Below are positions 1-6,455 of a stretch of 25,821 bases of DNA, piece after piece. The notes under the pieces are model-generated. The model was not told where the DNA came from and did not search any database. It saw only the letters and a program-made list of their open reading frames with translations. The stretch's first letter is position 1. Each line of letters starts with the position of its first letter. The translations under genes and the position numbers were made by a program. The stretch comes from a virus, in the IMG/VR virus record IMGVR_UViG_3300023109_001303, positions 1-25,821 of that record, one strand, 5' to 3'.

Positions 1-74
1 CTGAGAAGGACTTAGACTTTTGGAATAAGGCAACACCTAAAAAGCAATTCTTGAGTGACTTAAAACTTATATAA
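1..74 (+). CDS. 3' end of an unidentified CDS (partial)
   Basis: The frame starting at base 3 is open from the window edge to a TAA at 72-74 and gives about 23 residues ending in LSDLKLI, lysine-rich and without a recognisable motif. The other two forward frames contain stops at once, and the next gene follows with a normal spacing and its own GGAG ribosome binding site, so this looks like the C-terminus of a gene starting outside the window. Function cannot be judged. Confidence 0.55.
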   Translation, partial: EKDLDFWNKATPKKQFLSDLKLI

Positions 75-84
75 TGGAGATACT

Positions 85-798
85 ATGAAATACACCGCTG
101 AATTTATGAAAACACTTGGGTACTACCAATACGGCTACTATCCTAACGGAAAATTTGATAACACTATAAACCCACAATACGATGGTAAAGGTGTTAAAAT
201 GAGATGCCTAGACCATCTTAAAGATAAACCTGTAGATGTCGACAATCTAATTATTATCGGCAGAAACTTAGAAAAGTTTACTGAAGGTCGAGATGCTGTT
301 GAAGCTGTTCAAGCTGCAACTGAATCTATGCGAATCAATGTACTCGAACCAAAGCTTAATAAAATCAAAGGAATGTATGATGAACTATGGGTCAAAACTC
401 CTATCAGTGTTCTTCGTGATGAGTGGTTAAAAACTCAAATTAATCCAGTTGCAGAATCACATAAATTTTGGAATGCTCATCCAGAGCTCGAAAGCGTTAC
501 TCAAGCAACTACAACAAACTCCTCTGGTTCTGTTTACCAAACACAAAGAATTAAAGGTACAGAATACAAGCTCTATGTTAACTATACTATTGACGGACCT
601 GAAGTTACTATTAAGGTTAACTTTAGTAGGAAAGGAGTTGATGGCATGACAATGGACGAACTATTTGAAAAGTGGTCTACTCAATATGCAGAACTTGAAA
701 CAACTCCAGCAGGAGCTGATGGTGAATGGATTATTGCTGAAATAGGAAGCATTGAAGATACCATTGAATTTTTTGTTGAGGCAGCTACCTATGAATGA
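85..798 (+). CDS. hypothetical phage protein, 237 aa
   Basis: I do not recognise this gene. It starts at an ATG eight bases after a GGAG ribosome binding site and encodes a soluble, mildly acidic protein with no signal peptide or membrane segment. The first 45 residues are rich in Tyr, Gly and Asn. The middle (about 75-130) looks helical and charged, and the C-terminal third (about 140-237) looks like alternating strands and acidic helices. It reads into a small CxxC protein and then a small membrane protein through overlapping starts, so the three are probably co-transcribed. Being next to the tail-tube-like gene is weak evidence for a structural or accessory role. The gene call is secure; no function is claimed. 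Confidence 0.8.
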   Translation: MKYTAEFMKTLGYYQYGYYPNGKFDNTINPQYDGKGVKMRCLDHLKDKPVDVDNLIIIGRNLEKFTEGRDAVEAVQAATESMRINVLEPKLNKIKGMYDELWVKTPISVLRDEWLKTQINPVAESHKFWNAHPELESVTQATTTNSSGSVYQTQRIKGTEYKLYVNYTIDGPEVTIKVNFSRKGVDGMTMDELFEKWSTQYAELETTPAGADGEWIIAEIGSIEDTIEFFVEAATYE

Positions 799-997
799 TT
801 TAAAATTTACAACAGCAGGTGATTATATGAACCAAGAAAAAGACAAGTGCGGCATGTGTGGCATTGAAACAGAATACACTAAAGATACTCATGTTGATAT
901 GCGATATGGGTATGTAGAAGGTGCCGGTCAATTCTGCAGAGTATGCTATACAGCAGGTATTGATTCTGACAAAACTTTCGTGCACGAATATGAATAA
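791..997 (+). CDS. small double-CxxC (zinc-binding) protein, 68 aa
   Basis: The protein carries two CxxC pairs, CGMC (residues 20-23) and CRVC (49-52), separated by 25 residues. This arrangement fits a four-cysteine zinc ribbon or knuckle. Similar tiny CxxC proteins are common in T4-like marine phages, usually without assigned function. The start at 791 overlaps the previous stop by eight bases (ATGAATGA). An internal ATG at 827 has a better-spaced AGGTG site and would give a 56-residue protein that keeps all four cysteines, so the true start is uncertain. Nucleic-acid binding or protein scaffolding is inference only. Confidence 0.7.
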   Translation: MNDLKFTTAGDYMNQEKDKCGMCGIETEYTKDTHVDMRYGYVEGAGQFCRVCYTAGIDSDKTFVHEYE

Positions 998-1151
998 AGT
1001 TTGGAAAATTTGGCAATACAGCCTTGGCGGATATTCAGACGATAAGACTGAGCCCTATGATAAGTATATCACAATTGTAAGAAGTATTGTAGTGGGTGTT
1101 AACTTTATTACTTGCTTCTTTATTATGGCAAACGCTATTCACCACTGGTAA
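990..1151 (+). CDS. small single-span membrane protein, 53 aa
   Basis: The ATG at 990 overlaps the stop of the upstream CxxC gene, the usual coupled arrangement here. A longer reading from 921 would bury most of that gene, so I prefer 990. The product has a basic-aromatic N-terminus (MNKVWKIWQYSLGG), a polar stretch and one hydrophobic segment (about residues 28-50, IVVGVNFITCFFIMANAI) ending in HHW. This shape, a short Trp/Lys-rich head plus one membrane span close to the C-terminus, recurs in cyanophage and related genomes as an uncharacterised family. It is probably an inner-membrane protein. Its role is unknown. Confidence 0.65.
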   Translation: MNKVWKIWQYSLGGYSDDKTEPYDKYITIVRSIVVGVNFITCFFIMANAIHHW

Positions 1152-1153
1152 TT

Positions 1154-1870
1154 CTACCAATTCTTAATATACAACATAAAGCTTGATGGTAAAACATGTT
1201 TCCAATTCTCTTGGAACATTACATCAAGTGTTGCATCGCCTTGTGCATAAACACGACCCATATCTATAAATGGTTTAACAACAGTATCTCTCCAATTTTC
1301 AAAGCGTTGATCGCTTCCATAAAAAGATTGATAATTGACTCTTACTGCAATGAAGCGAACATTCTGCCCAAGAAAATCTAAATTATCTTCATGCAATATA
1401 TTAAACTCTGCACCATTTGCTGATACTTTTAAATAGTCAATATGTTGTATATCGTAATAGTCAGTTAATTCTCTTAGTGACATTAGTTTAGTATCTTCAG
1501 TTGCACCATATTCCATTGCAATTGTTTTATCTAAATCTGTTCTACCCATAGCTGCATCAATAGGCATTAGTTTTGGTAGTTCATCTTGTTCCATACCAAT
1601 ATAAGCTTCGGCACAATTTTTAATAGCTGTTTTGAGATGCTTACGGTTGGATTCAATCATGTAAACTTTCTTTGCACCAGCATCAAGTGCTTTAGCTGAG
1701 AACATTCCAATTTGAGCACCGATATCAACTACAATATCACCAGGTAATACCTCGTGCCACCAGTCGTAATCTTTTCGTTGGAAAAAGGAATAATAAAGGG
1801 AATTGATATGATTAATGGATAAATCAGCAGTATCCATCTCGAAATTTAGGTTCTTGGGTTTTGAAAACAT
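1154..1870 (-). CDS. FkbM-family SAM-dependent methyltransferase
   Basis: This 238-residue minus-strand protein has a Rossmann methyltransferase core. Motif I is VVDIGAQIGMFS (about residues 48-59), followed by an acidic second strand (VYMIESNRKH), the pattern of FkbM-type O-methyltransferases. These act on sugars or small molecules, and phages and surface-polysaccharide loci often carry them. It is the only complete gene above about 100 codons on the minus strand in this window, and it sits between plus-strand accessory genes and a tail gene. That isolation suggests a separately acquired and separately regulated gene. A GAGG lies about 11 bases before the ATG. The substrate (phage glycan, host surface sugar or nucleotide sugar) cannot be told from sequence. 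Confidence 0.8.
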   Translation of the reverse strand: MFSKPKNLNFEMDTADLSINHINSLYYSFFQRKDYDWWHEVLPGDIVVDIGAQIGMFSAKALDAGAKKVYMIESNRKHLKTAIKNCAEAYIGMEQDELPKLMPIDAAMGRTDLDKTIAMEYGATEDTKLMSLRELTDYYDIQHIDYLKVSANGAEFNILHEDNLDFLGQNVRFIAVRVNYQSFYGSDQRFENWRDTVVKPFIDMGRVYAQGDATLDVMFQENWKHVLPSSFMLYIKNW

Positions 1871-1886
1871 TATATAGTTCGCCTCG

Positions 1887-1894
1887 TATAAATA
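1887..1894 (+). promoter_or_regulatory. T4-type late promoter (TATAAATA)
   Basis: An exact TATAAATA lies 30 bases before the ATG of the tail-tube-fold gene at 1925. In T4 this octamer is the -10 element recognised by gp55-programmed RNA polymerase, and gp55 is encoded in this window. The following gene is structural, which fits late expression. A GGA at about 1915 can act as its ribosome binding site. Confidence 0.7.
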
Positions 1895-1924
1895 GTATAA
1901 TAAACAATCATTGGAATTTATTGT

Positions 1925-2413
1925 ATGATTAATAACTATTTATCATCAGCTGGATTTAAAATAATCTTCAAAAGATTACCTCATGTAGAATTTTTCTCAA
2001 ATAAAATTCTGCTGCCATCTATTACTACAAACGCAGTTAAGAGCGATACTCCACTTCGTGCTTACTACTCTGTCGGTGACCATTTGGCTTATGCTGATTT
2101 AGATTTGACATTTATTATTGATGAGAACATGAGCAACTACCGTGAAATTTTTGAATGGCTCAAAGGTATTGGTACTCCAGATAATTTAAATCAATACGAC
2201 AAACTTAAAAATAGCCCAGACGGTGATACATCTGATGTTACTGTTTTAATTTTAGATAGTCATAAACAACCAAATTTAGAAGTAACATACATTAATGCAA
2301 TGCCGATTGGTTTGACTCCAGTGAGTTTAGACTTATCTAACCAAGATGTTCTTTATCCTGAAGCTACGGTTACTATGAGATACGATGCATTTGATATTAA
2401 GAAATTAAGTTAA
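1925..2413 (+). CDS. tail-tube-fold (T4 gp19-like) tail or baseplate protein
   Basis: At 162 residues this is almost the length of the T4 gp19 tail tube protein (163). The pattern fits the tail-tube family: an N-terminal strand with FKRLPHVEFFSNKILLPSI, a central GD-containing strand pair (SVGDHLAYADLDLTFIIDENMSNY) followed by a helix with EIFEWL, and a C-terminal half with VTVLILD, NAMPIGLTPVSLD and ending TVTMRYDAF. It is preceded by a late promoter and followed by the uvsY promoter, so it is probably a separate late unit. It could be the tube subunit itself, a paralogue capping the tube at the baseplate, or a small baseplate hub protein. I am confident of the fold class only, so no symbol is given. 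Confidence 0.65.
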   Translation: MINNYLSSAGFKIIFKRLPHVEFFSNKILLPSITTNAVKSDTPLRAYYSVGDHLAYADLDLTFIIDENMSNYREIFEWLKGIGTPDNLNQYDKLKNSPDGDTSDVTVLILDSHKQPNLEVTYINAMPIGLTPVSLDLSNQDVLYPEATVTMRYDAFDIKKLS

Positions 2414-2416
2414 GGG

Positions 2417-2445
2417 TTGACAAATCACAGCAAACCTGATATAAT
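2417..2445 (+). promoter_or_regulatory. consensus sigma-70 promoter of uvsY
   Basis: TTGACA at 2417-2422 and TATAAT at 2440-2445 are separated by 17 bases, exact consensus for both boxes. The predicted start lies about 25 bases before the uvsY ATG. This is one of the repeated promoter set in the window, but it lacks the GTGT before the -10 that most of the others have. Confidence 0.85.
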
Positions 2446-2477
2446 ATACTTTTATAGTTAACAACCGAGTTTACATT

Positions 2478-2915
2478 ATGGATACAAATGATATATCAGC
2501 CTTATGGGCAAAAGATTCAGTAATCGACGAAACAAATCTTGTCGGAGAATCAAAACGAATCCCAGTGCTTCACAGCAAATATTACAATCTCTTTTATAGA
2601 GAAGTACTTCGGGTCAAAAAATTAAAAGCAGAATATAAAGAACTCGAAGCTCGTAAGCGTGAATATTACGATGGCTCAATGGCTGAAGAAGATTTAAAAG
2701 ACAATGGCTGGAAGCCTTATCAGAAGAAAGTATTGCGTAACGAAGTAGATAAATATATTCAAGCAGATAAGGATATTATCAAACTCAGTTTAACTATTGA
2801 TTACCATTCTGCTAATGCAAACTTTTTAGAAGACATTGTGCGAACTATTCATAGTCGCAATTTTATAGTAAAAAATATGATTGACATGTTAAAATTTCAA
2901 GCTGGTGATTATTAA
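2478..2915 (+). CDS. uvsY: UvsY recombination mediator
   Basis: This 145-residue protein matches UvsY (T4: 137 aa) in length, composition and layout. It has a short N-terminal segment ending in VGESKRIPVLHSKYYNLFYRE, then a long Lys/Glu-rich helical stretch (about 45-100), then a C-terminal helix with the family-typical HSRNFIVKNMIDMLKFQAG. UvsY loads the UvsX recombinase on gp32-coated single-stranded DNA in recombination-dependent replication. Its stop overlaps the start of the small membrane protein downstream (TAATG), and UvsW follows, the order also seen in cyanophages. It is driven by the consensus promoter just upstream. Confidence 0.93.
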   Translation: MDTNDISALWAKDSVIDETNLVGESKRIPVLHSKYYNLFYREVLRVKKLKAEYKELEARKREYYDGSMAEEDLKDNGWKPYQKKVLRNEVDKYIQADKDIIKLSLTIDYHSANANFLEDIVRTIHSRNFIVKNMIDMLKFQAGDY

Positions 2916-3202
2916 TGAATTGGTGGGATAAATTTCTCGAGTGGGGCTTTCAACAAGAAGCCAATAAACAATTCGCTGAAACACAAAGAATTATAGATGA
3001 TGTAAATAGCATCGGGGGTGAACAAAAGCCTCAAAAGAAAGTCGTCGACATGATGGCTGACGATACTGACCCAGAAGAAATTACTATTGAAAACGCATAT
3101 AAGACGAGATGGATTTGGTATCATACGATATTAGCTATCGGAATCTTTTTTACTAACATTATTTTATTCGGCATTTTTATATTATTAGCAATTAAGCTAT
3201 GA
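2915..3202 (+). CDS. small membrane protein between uvsY and uvsW, 95 aa
   Basis: The soluble N-terminal part (about residues 1-65) is charged and probably helical: MNWWDKFLEWGFQQEANKQF, then a Lys/Asp/Glu-rich linker. One or two closely spaced hydrophobic segments follow (about 68-94, WIWYHTILAIGIFFTNIILF and on to the C-terminus). It overlaps uvsY by one base and uvsW by four (ATGA), so the three are translationally coupled. Its place within a recombination operon might suggest membrane attachment of replication complexes, but nothing in the sequence proves it. The family is not recognised. Confidence 0.75.
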   Translation: MNWWDKFLEWGFQQEANKQFAETQRIIDDVNSIGGEQKPQKKVVDMMADDTDPEEITIENAYKTRWIWYHTILAIGIFFTNIILFGIFILLAIKL

Positions 3203-4689
3203 GTGAACAGATAACCTTAGAACCTATTAATTCAGTCCACATGAAAGTTGTTGCAGATAGCGGCACACTCATGGAATTGGCTGAGCAATTTAGTTTCAGA
3301 CCAGAAGGTTATCAATTTGTTCCTGCTTATAAGAATAGAGTATGGGACGGAATTATAAGATTATTCCAACCAATGCGACCAATTATCTATGTTGGTTTAT
3401 ATCCACATATTAAAAAGTTTTGTGATGACCGTGGATATTTCTTATCCGCACCAGACCACATTGGAACAGACGAGGAATTTGATGACGATTATCCTACTCA
3501 GCTCTCTGAAGAAATCAATTGTAAGTTTATACCAAGAGATTATCAATCAGAATATGTACTTAACGCATTGCGTAAACGCCGATCTTTATCTCTATCACCG
3601 ACATCATCTGGTAAGTCTTTAATAATCTATTTAATACAACAACATTATTTTCAAGCATTCGGCCACAGAACATTAATTATTGTACCAACTATTTCTCTAG
3701 TCCACCAAATGAAAGGTGACTTTGTAGATTATGGTTGTGATGTGAATGATATCTATACTATTCAAGGCGGTGTTGATAAAAATACTAGCTCACCGATTGT
3801 TATATCTACATGGCAATCACTTATTAAATTAAAGAAAGATTGGTTTGACCAATTCAAAGTTGTACTTGGAGATGAAGCACACACATTCCAAGCAAAAAGC
3901 TTAACAAAGATTATGGAATCATTAACTGACTGTGAATACCGACATGGATTTACAGGTACATTAAAATCATCAGAAAGTAAAACTCATAGGTTAGTACTTG
4001 AAGGATGTTTTGGTGAGGTTAAACGATTTGTGAATACAAAAGAACTAATGGATAAAGGAACTGTAGCTGATTTTAAAGTTAAAGCGATCGTGTTATCTCA
4101 TAGTAATGAAACAAGAAAGAAATTTAAAGATGCTCTCAAGAGTTTAGATGGAACAAAGAAATGGCCAGCTGAACGAGAGTTTATTGTGAACAATGAGAAA
4201 CGAAATAACTTTATTAAGAATCTTGTTCATAGTTTAGAAGGCCAAAACAATTTAATTCTATTTGACCTTGTAGAGAAACATGGTAAAGTCTTAGAACCTT
4301 TGCTTCGCAAAGAAGGAAGAGAGCTTCACTTTATATATGGTGGAACCAAAGGTGAAGAACGTGAGAACATTCGACATCATGTTGAGAATGATTCTGAAAA
4401 GAGGCATGACATACTTGCTTCCTATGGAGTATTCTCTACTGGAGTGAACTTGAAACGTTTAGACAATGTGATATTTGCTACTGGTTCTAAGAGTGAAATT
4501 AAAGTACTACAATCTATCGGTAGAACATTGAGGAAGGCTGACGACTCTACCGAAGCTACCTTATATGATATTACTGATGATTTATCTGTTGGAAGTTTTG
4601 AGAACTATACCTTGAAACACTTTAAGAAAAGGATAGAAATATACGGAGCTGAAGAGTTCCCTTATAAGATTTATACTATCGAAATATAG
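3199..4689 (+). CDS. uvsW: UvsW DNA/RNA helicase
   Basis: This is a 496-residue superfamily 2 helicase, close to T4 UvsW (503 aa). Visible elements are an N-terminal DNA-binding region (1-100), the Q-like IPRDYQ before motif I, Walker A SPTSSGKS (133-140), motif Ia IIVPTISLVHQ, the DEAH box (225-228) in LGDEAHTF, motif III FTGTL, motif V GVNLKRLDNV and motif VI QSIGRTLRK. UvsW unwinds branched recombination intermediates and R-loops, and in T4 it switches replication from origins to recombination. The gene overlaps the preceding membrane protein by ATGA and ends the uvsY operon before a terminator at 4734-4759. A minus-strand promoter just beyond it would make RNA antisense to its 3' end. Confidence 0.95.
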   Translation: MSEQITLEPINSVHMKVVADSGTLMELAEQFSFRPEGYQFVPAYKNRVWDGIIRLFQPMRPIIYVGLYPHIKKFCDDRGYFLSAPDHIGTDEEFDDDYPTQLSEEINCKFIPRDYQSEYVLNALRKRRSLSLSPTSSGKSLIIYLIQQHYFQAFGHRTLIIVPTISLVHQMKGDFVDYGCDVNDIYTIQGGVDKNTSSPIVISTWQSLIKLKKDWFDQFKVVLGDEAHTFQAKSLTKIMESLTDCEYRHGFTGTLKSSESKTHRLVLEGCFGEVKRFVNTKELMDKGTVADFKVKAIVLSHSNETRKKFKDALKSLDGTKKWPAEREFIVNNEKRNNFIKNLVHSLEGQNNLILFDLVEKHGKVLEPLLRKEGRELHFIYGGTKGEERENIRHHVENDSEKRHDILASYGVFSTGVNLKRLDNVIFATGSKSEIKVLQSIGRTLRKADDSTEATLYDITDDLSVGSFENYTLKHFKKRIEIYGAEEFPYKIYTIEI

Positions 4690-4721
4690 TACTATAGTGG
4701 GCCTTAAAGGTTGATAACCTT

Positions 4722-4750
4722 ATTATAACAGAAGTTGCAACACTTGTCAA
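4722..4750 (-). promoter_or_regulatory. consensus promoter facing back into uvsW (antisense)
   Basis: On the minus strand TTGACA (4750-4745) and TATAAT (4727-4722) are separated by 17 bases, and the spacer ends in TGT, giving an extended -10. All three properties match the plus-strand promoters of the window. Transcription would start near 4715 and run leftward, antisense to the 3' end of uvsW. No sizeable minus-strand gene lies downstream. Confidence 0.5.
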
Positions 4751-4759
4751 CCCTTTTTT
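4734..4759 (+). terminator. candidate Rho-independent terminator after uvsW
   Basis: GTTGCAA (4734-4740) pairs with TTG-T-CAAC (4744-4751), leaving one bulged T and a CAC loop. It is followed two bases later by six T residues (4754-4759). It lies 45 bases after the uvsW stop and before the gp55 promoters. A second perfect hairpin (AAGGTT, GAT, AACCTT at 4707-4721) precedes it but has no T-run. The same bases also hold the minus-strand promoter, so one function could exclude the other. Confidence 0.5.
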
Positions 4760-4794
4760 GAAAAACAATGCAAATAATTTCAAATCTCATCTTT

Positions 4795-4859
4795 AAAATC
4801 AACATAGTCAATATAATGATTGACAAAAAATCAACATAGTCAATATAATGGTTGACAAA
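4795..4859 (+). repeat. tandem 32-bp repeat carrying promoter boxes
   Basis: Two head-to-tail copies with a 32-base period (first from 4795, second from 4827) differ at a single position, ATTGACA versus GTTGACA. Each copy contains both a TATAAT and a TTGACA. As a result the TTGACA of copy 1 (4820-4825) stands 18 bases before the TATAAT of copy 2 (4844-4849), which builds an additional promoter upstream of the main gp55 promoter. Confidence 0.85.
4820..4849 (+). promoter_or_regulatory. upstream tandem promoter of gp55 cluster
   Basis: TTGACA 4820-4825 and TATAAT 4844-4849 are 18 bases apart and are created by the 32-bp duplication. The spacing is one base longer than in the rest of the set, so it may be weaker. 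Confidence 0.55.
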
Positions 4860-4880
4860 CCCCTCAGAATGTGTTATAAT
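4852..4880 (+). promoter_or_regulatory. main consensus promoter of gp55 cluster
   Basis: TTGACA 4852-4857, a 17-base spacer and GTGTTATAAT ending at 4880 give a full consensus with an extended -10. It starts the run gp55 to gp46, in which all genes are closely spaced or overlap. Confidence 0.88.
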
Positions 4881-4915
4881 TATATTTTAAAAAATTCCAA
4901 CATAAGGAAACAATA

Positions 4916-5413
4916 ATGGCAAGAAAAAGAAATTATGTCAATAATCCTGACTTACTTGCTGCCTTGATAGATTACAAAGCTCTATGCAAGGAAGCTGAAG
5001 ACGCAGGAGATAGAAACCCAAAGGTACCAGAATACATCGGAAAGTGCATATTGTTAATTGCAACAAGACTTGCTACTAAACCAAATTTCTCTGGTTACTC
5101 TTATAAAGAAGAAATGATATCAGATGGAATTGAGAATTGCTTAATGTATATTCACAACTTCGACCCAGAAAAATCGCAGAACCCTTTTGCATATTTCACA
5201 CAAATTATCTGGTTTGCATTTCTAAGAAGAATTCAAAAAGAGAAGAAGCAGACTTATATCAAGTTTAAAGCTTCCCAAAACATGTTAACTCAGAGCATAC
5301 TTCAAGATAGTGATGCACAAACTATTCAAATGAATGAGCCACCTGAGTACATTTCCAGATTCATTGATGACTTTGAATCTAAATTTAAGAAAGGAGCCAA
5401 AGATAAGAAATGA
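4916..5413 (+). CDS. 55: late sigma factor gp55
   Basis: This 165-residue protein (T4 gp55: 185 aa) has the minimal sigma region 2 of late phage sigma factors: YIGKCILLIATRLATKPNFSGYSYKEEMISDGIENC, then FDPEKSQNPFAYFTQIIWFAFLRRIQKEKKQ. The C-terminus is short and charged, where T4 gp55 has its clamp-binding tail. gp55 replaces the host sigma factor on RNA polymerase and directs it to TATAAATA promoters, with gp45 as sliding activator. Exact TATAAATA sites at 1887 and 24327, and on the minus strand at 24142, are likely targets. Its stop overlaps the next gene by ATGA, and it has strong tandem promoters. Confidence 0.95.
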   Translation: MARKRNYVNNPDLLAALIDYKALCKEAEDAGDRNPKVPEYIGKCILLIATRLATKPNFSGYSYKEEMISDGIENCLMYIHNFDPEKSQNPFAYFTQIIWFAFLRRIQKEKKQTYIKFKASQNMLTQSILQDSDAQTIQMNEPPEYISRFIDDFESKFKKGAKDKK

Positions 5414-5826
5414 AAAAAATCTTAATTTGCGGGCTTCCTGGTTCGGGTAAGAGCTATCTTGCAGAACCGTTGGCCGAGGAATTGGGCGGTGTTTGGATTA
5501 ATGCTGACCAAGTACGTGAACATTATGACGACTGGGATTTTAGTGACGAAGGTCGTATGAGACAAGCAATGAGAATGAAGTTTCTCGCAGATGGCGTAGT
5601 TCGAGCTGGAAAATATGCTATCACAGATTTTGTTTGTCCTTTTGAAAGAGCTCGAAAAGATTTCAATGCAGATTATACAGTGTGGATGGATACAATTACA
5701 GAAGGCAGATTTGAAGATACTAATAAAATCTTTGAGAAGCCAGAAGCTGTAGACCATATCATACACACGTGGCGACAAGACGTACATGTTACTCTTGCAG
5801 CTATCATTAGAGCGAGATATGAGTGA
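5410..5826 (+). CDS. CysC-like (adenylylsulfate-kinase-like) P-loop kinase
   Basis: This 138-residue protein opens with MKKILICGLPGSGKSYLAEPLA, a Walker A at residues 8-15. INADQVREHYDDWDF follows, resembling the DGDxxR element of APS kinases that positions the acceptor substrate. It also has AITDFVCPFERARKDF (compare the FISP-type motif of CysC) and the strand YTVWMDT. Canonical APS kinases are around 200 residues, so this is a compact version lacking the usual C-terminal part. APS kinase phosphorylates adenylylsulfate to PAPS, but relatives phosphorylate other nucleotide-linked substrates. It overlaps gp55 upstream and DUF2061 downstream and forms one unit with the nucleotidyltransferase at 6030. 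Kinase family membership is fairly firm; substrate is unknown. Confidence 0.75.
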   Translation: MKKILICGLPGSGKSYLAEPLAEELGGVWINADQVREHYDDWDFSDEGRMRQAMRMKFLADGVVRAGKYAITDFVCPFERARKDFNADYTVWMDTITEGRFEDTNKIFEKPEAVDHIIHTWRQDVHVTLAAIIRARYE

Positions 5827-6037
5827 AGTAACAAAAGCTAGACATTTAGCAAAAGCAGTTACATGGAGAATTATAGCAAGTATAACTACAGCATCAATTG
5901 CATTATATTTTGGTTTACCTCAAAAAGCAGTAGGCGCAGTATTTCTTGCTGATATAGTAATAAAATTTGTATTGTATTATGGGCATGAACGCTTATGGTA
6001 CAATCATATAAAATTTGGAGTAAAGGAAAATGATTGA
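5819..6037 (+). CDS. DUF2061 membrane protein
   Basis: I start this gene at the ATG at 5819, which overlaps the kinase stop, giving 72 residues. A start at 5786 would lie deep inside the kinase gene. The sequence fits DUF2061: KAVTWRIIASITTASIALYF forms the first membrane segment, then FLADIVIKFVLYYGHERLWY the second, with the family-typical YYxHERxWY and a C-terminal KFGVKE. DUF2061 proteins are small inner-membrane proteins of unknown function, and as I recall bacterial homologues can occur beside sulfate-activation genes. Here it sits between a CysC-like kinase and an HxGH nucleotidyltransferase, with overlapping ends on both sides. A role in the same pathway, such as transport or membrane docking, is inference. 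Confidence 0.85.
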   Translation: MSEVTKARHLAKAVTWRIIASITTASIALYFGLPQKAVGAVFLADIVIKFVLYYGHERLWYNHIKFGVKEND

Positions 6038-6455
6038 TATTGAGAAGATGTTCGATTATAAAAAGCCAACTGTGCAAATGTTAGGCAGATGGCAACCGTG
6101 GCATGATGGCCATACAGAATTATTTAAAAAGTGTTTGACAATTACAGGACAAGTTGTTATAATGGTACGTGACGTGTTTAAATTCGAAGGTGATGCTGGA
6201 GCAGGTCGTACTGGAGTACAAGACGACAATCCATTTGGTATGATACAAACCATTGAAGGTATTGAAAAAGGATTATCAGAGCATGGTTATTATAATGGCC
6301 AACAGTATCTGATTTTAGAAGTACCAAACATTGTTGACATTAGCTATGGGCGTGGTGTAGGTTACACATTTACAGAGCATGATTTAGGAAAAGATATTCA
6401 CGAGATATCTGCAACAAAAATTCGTAAAGAAATGAGAGAAGAAGGTAAATTATGA
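6030..6455 (+). CDS. HxGH nucleotidyltransferase (cytidylyl/adenylyl/ATP-sulfurylase-like)
   Basis: This 141-residue protein has the two signatures of the HIGH-type nucleotidyltransferase superfamily. GRWQPWHDGHTELF (residues 19-32) holds the HxGH nucleotide-binding motif (His25, His28), and ISATKIRKEM (126-135) corresponds to the ISSTxxR motif. Between them are a strand with VVIMVRD and a DDNPFGMIQTIEGIE segment recalling ATP sulfurylase or NMN adenylyltransferase. Members transfer AMP or CMP to sulfate, phosphosugars, NMN or flavin mononucleotide. Clustering with a CysC-like kinase favours activation of an oxyanion or phospho-compound, but glycerol-phosphate or NMN activity cannot be excluded. 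It overlaps DUF2061 by eight bases and the deformylase by four. Confidence 0.8.
   Translation: MIDIEKMFDYKKPTVQMLGRWQPWHDGHTELFKKCLTITGQVVIMVRDVFKFEGDAGAGRTGVQDDNPFGMIQTIEGIEKGLSEHGYYNGQQYLILEVPNIVDISYGRGVGYTFTEHDLGKDIHEISATKIRKEMREEGKL

Noticed and set aside
51-75. TTGAGT and TATAAT before the gene at 85 as a promoter
   Set aside because: The spacer is only 13 bases, too short compared with the strict 17 of the other promoters.
921-989. Longer N-terminus for the small membrane protein
   Set aside because: It would run through most of the CxxC gene in another frame; the ATG at 990 gives the usual stop-start overlap.
4707-4721. AAGGTT-GAT-AACCTT hairpin as the uvsW terminator
   Set aside because: Short, AT-rich and without a T-run; the stem at 4734 followed by six T residues is the better candidate.
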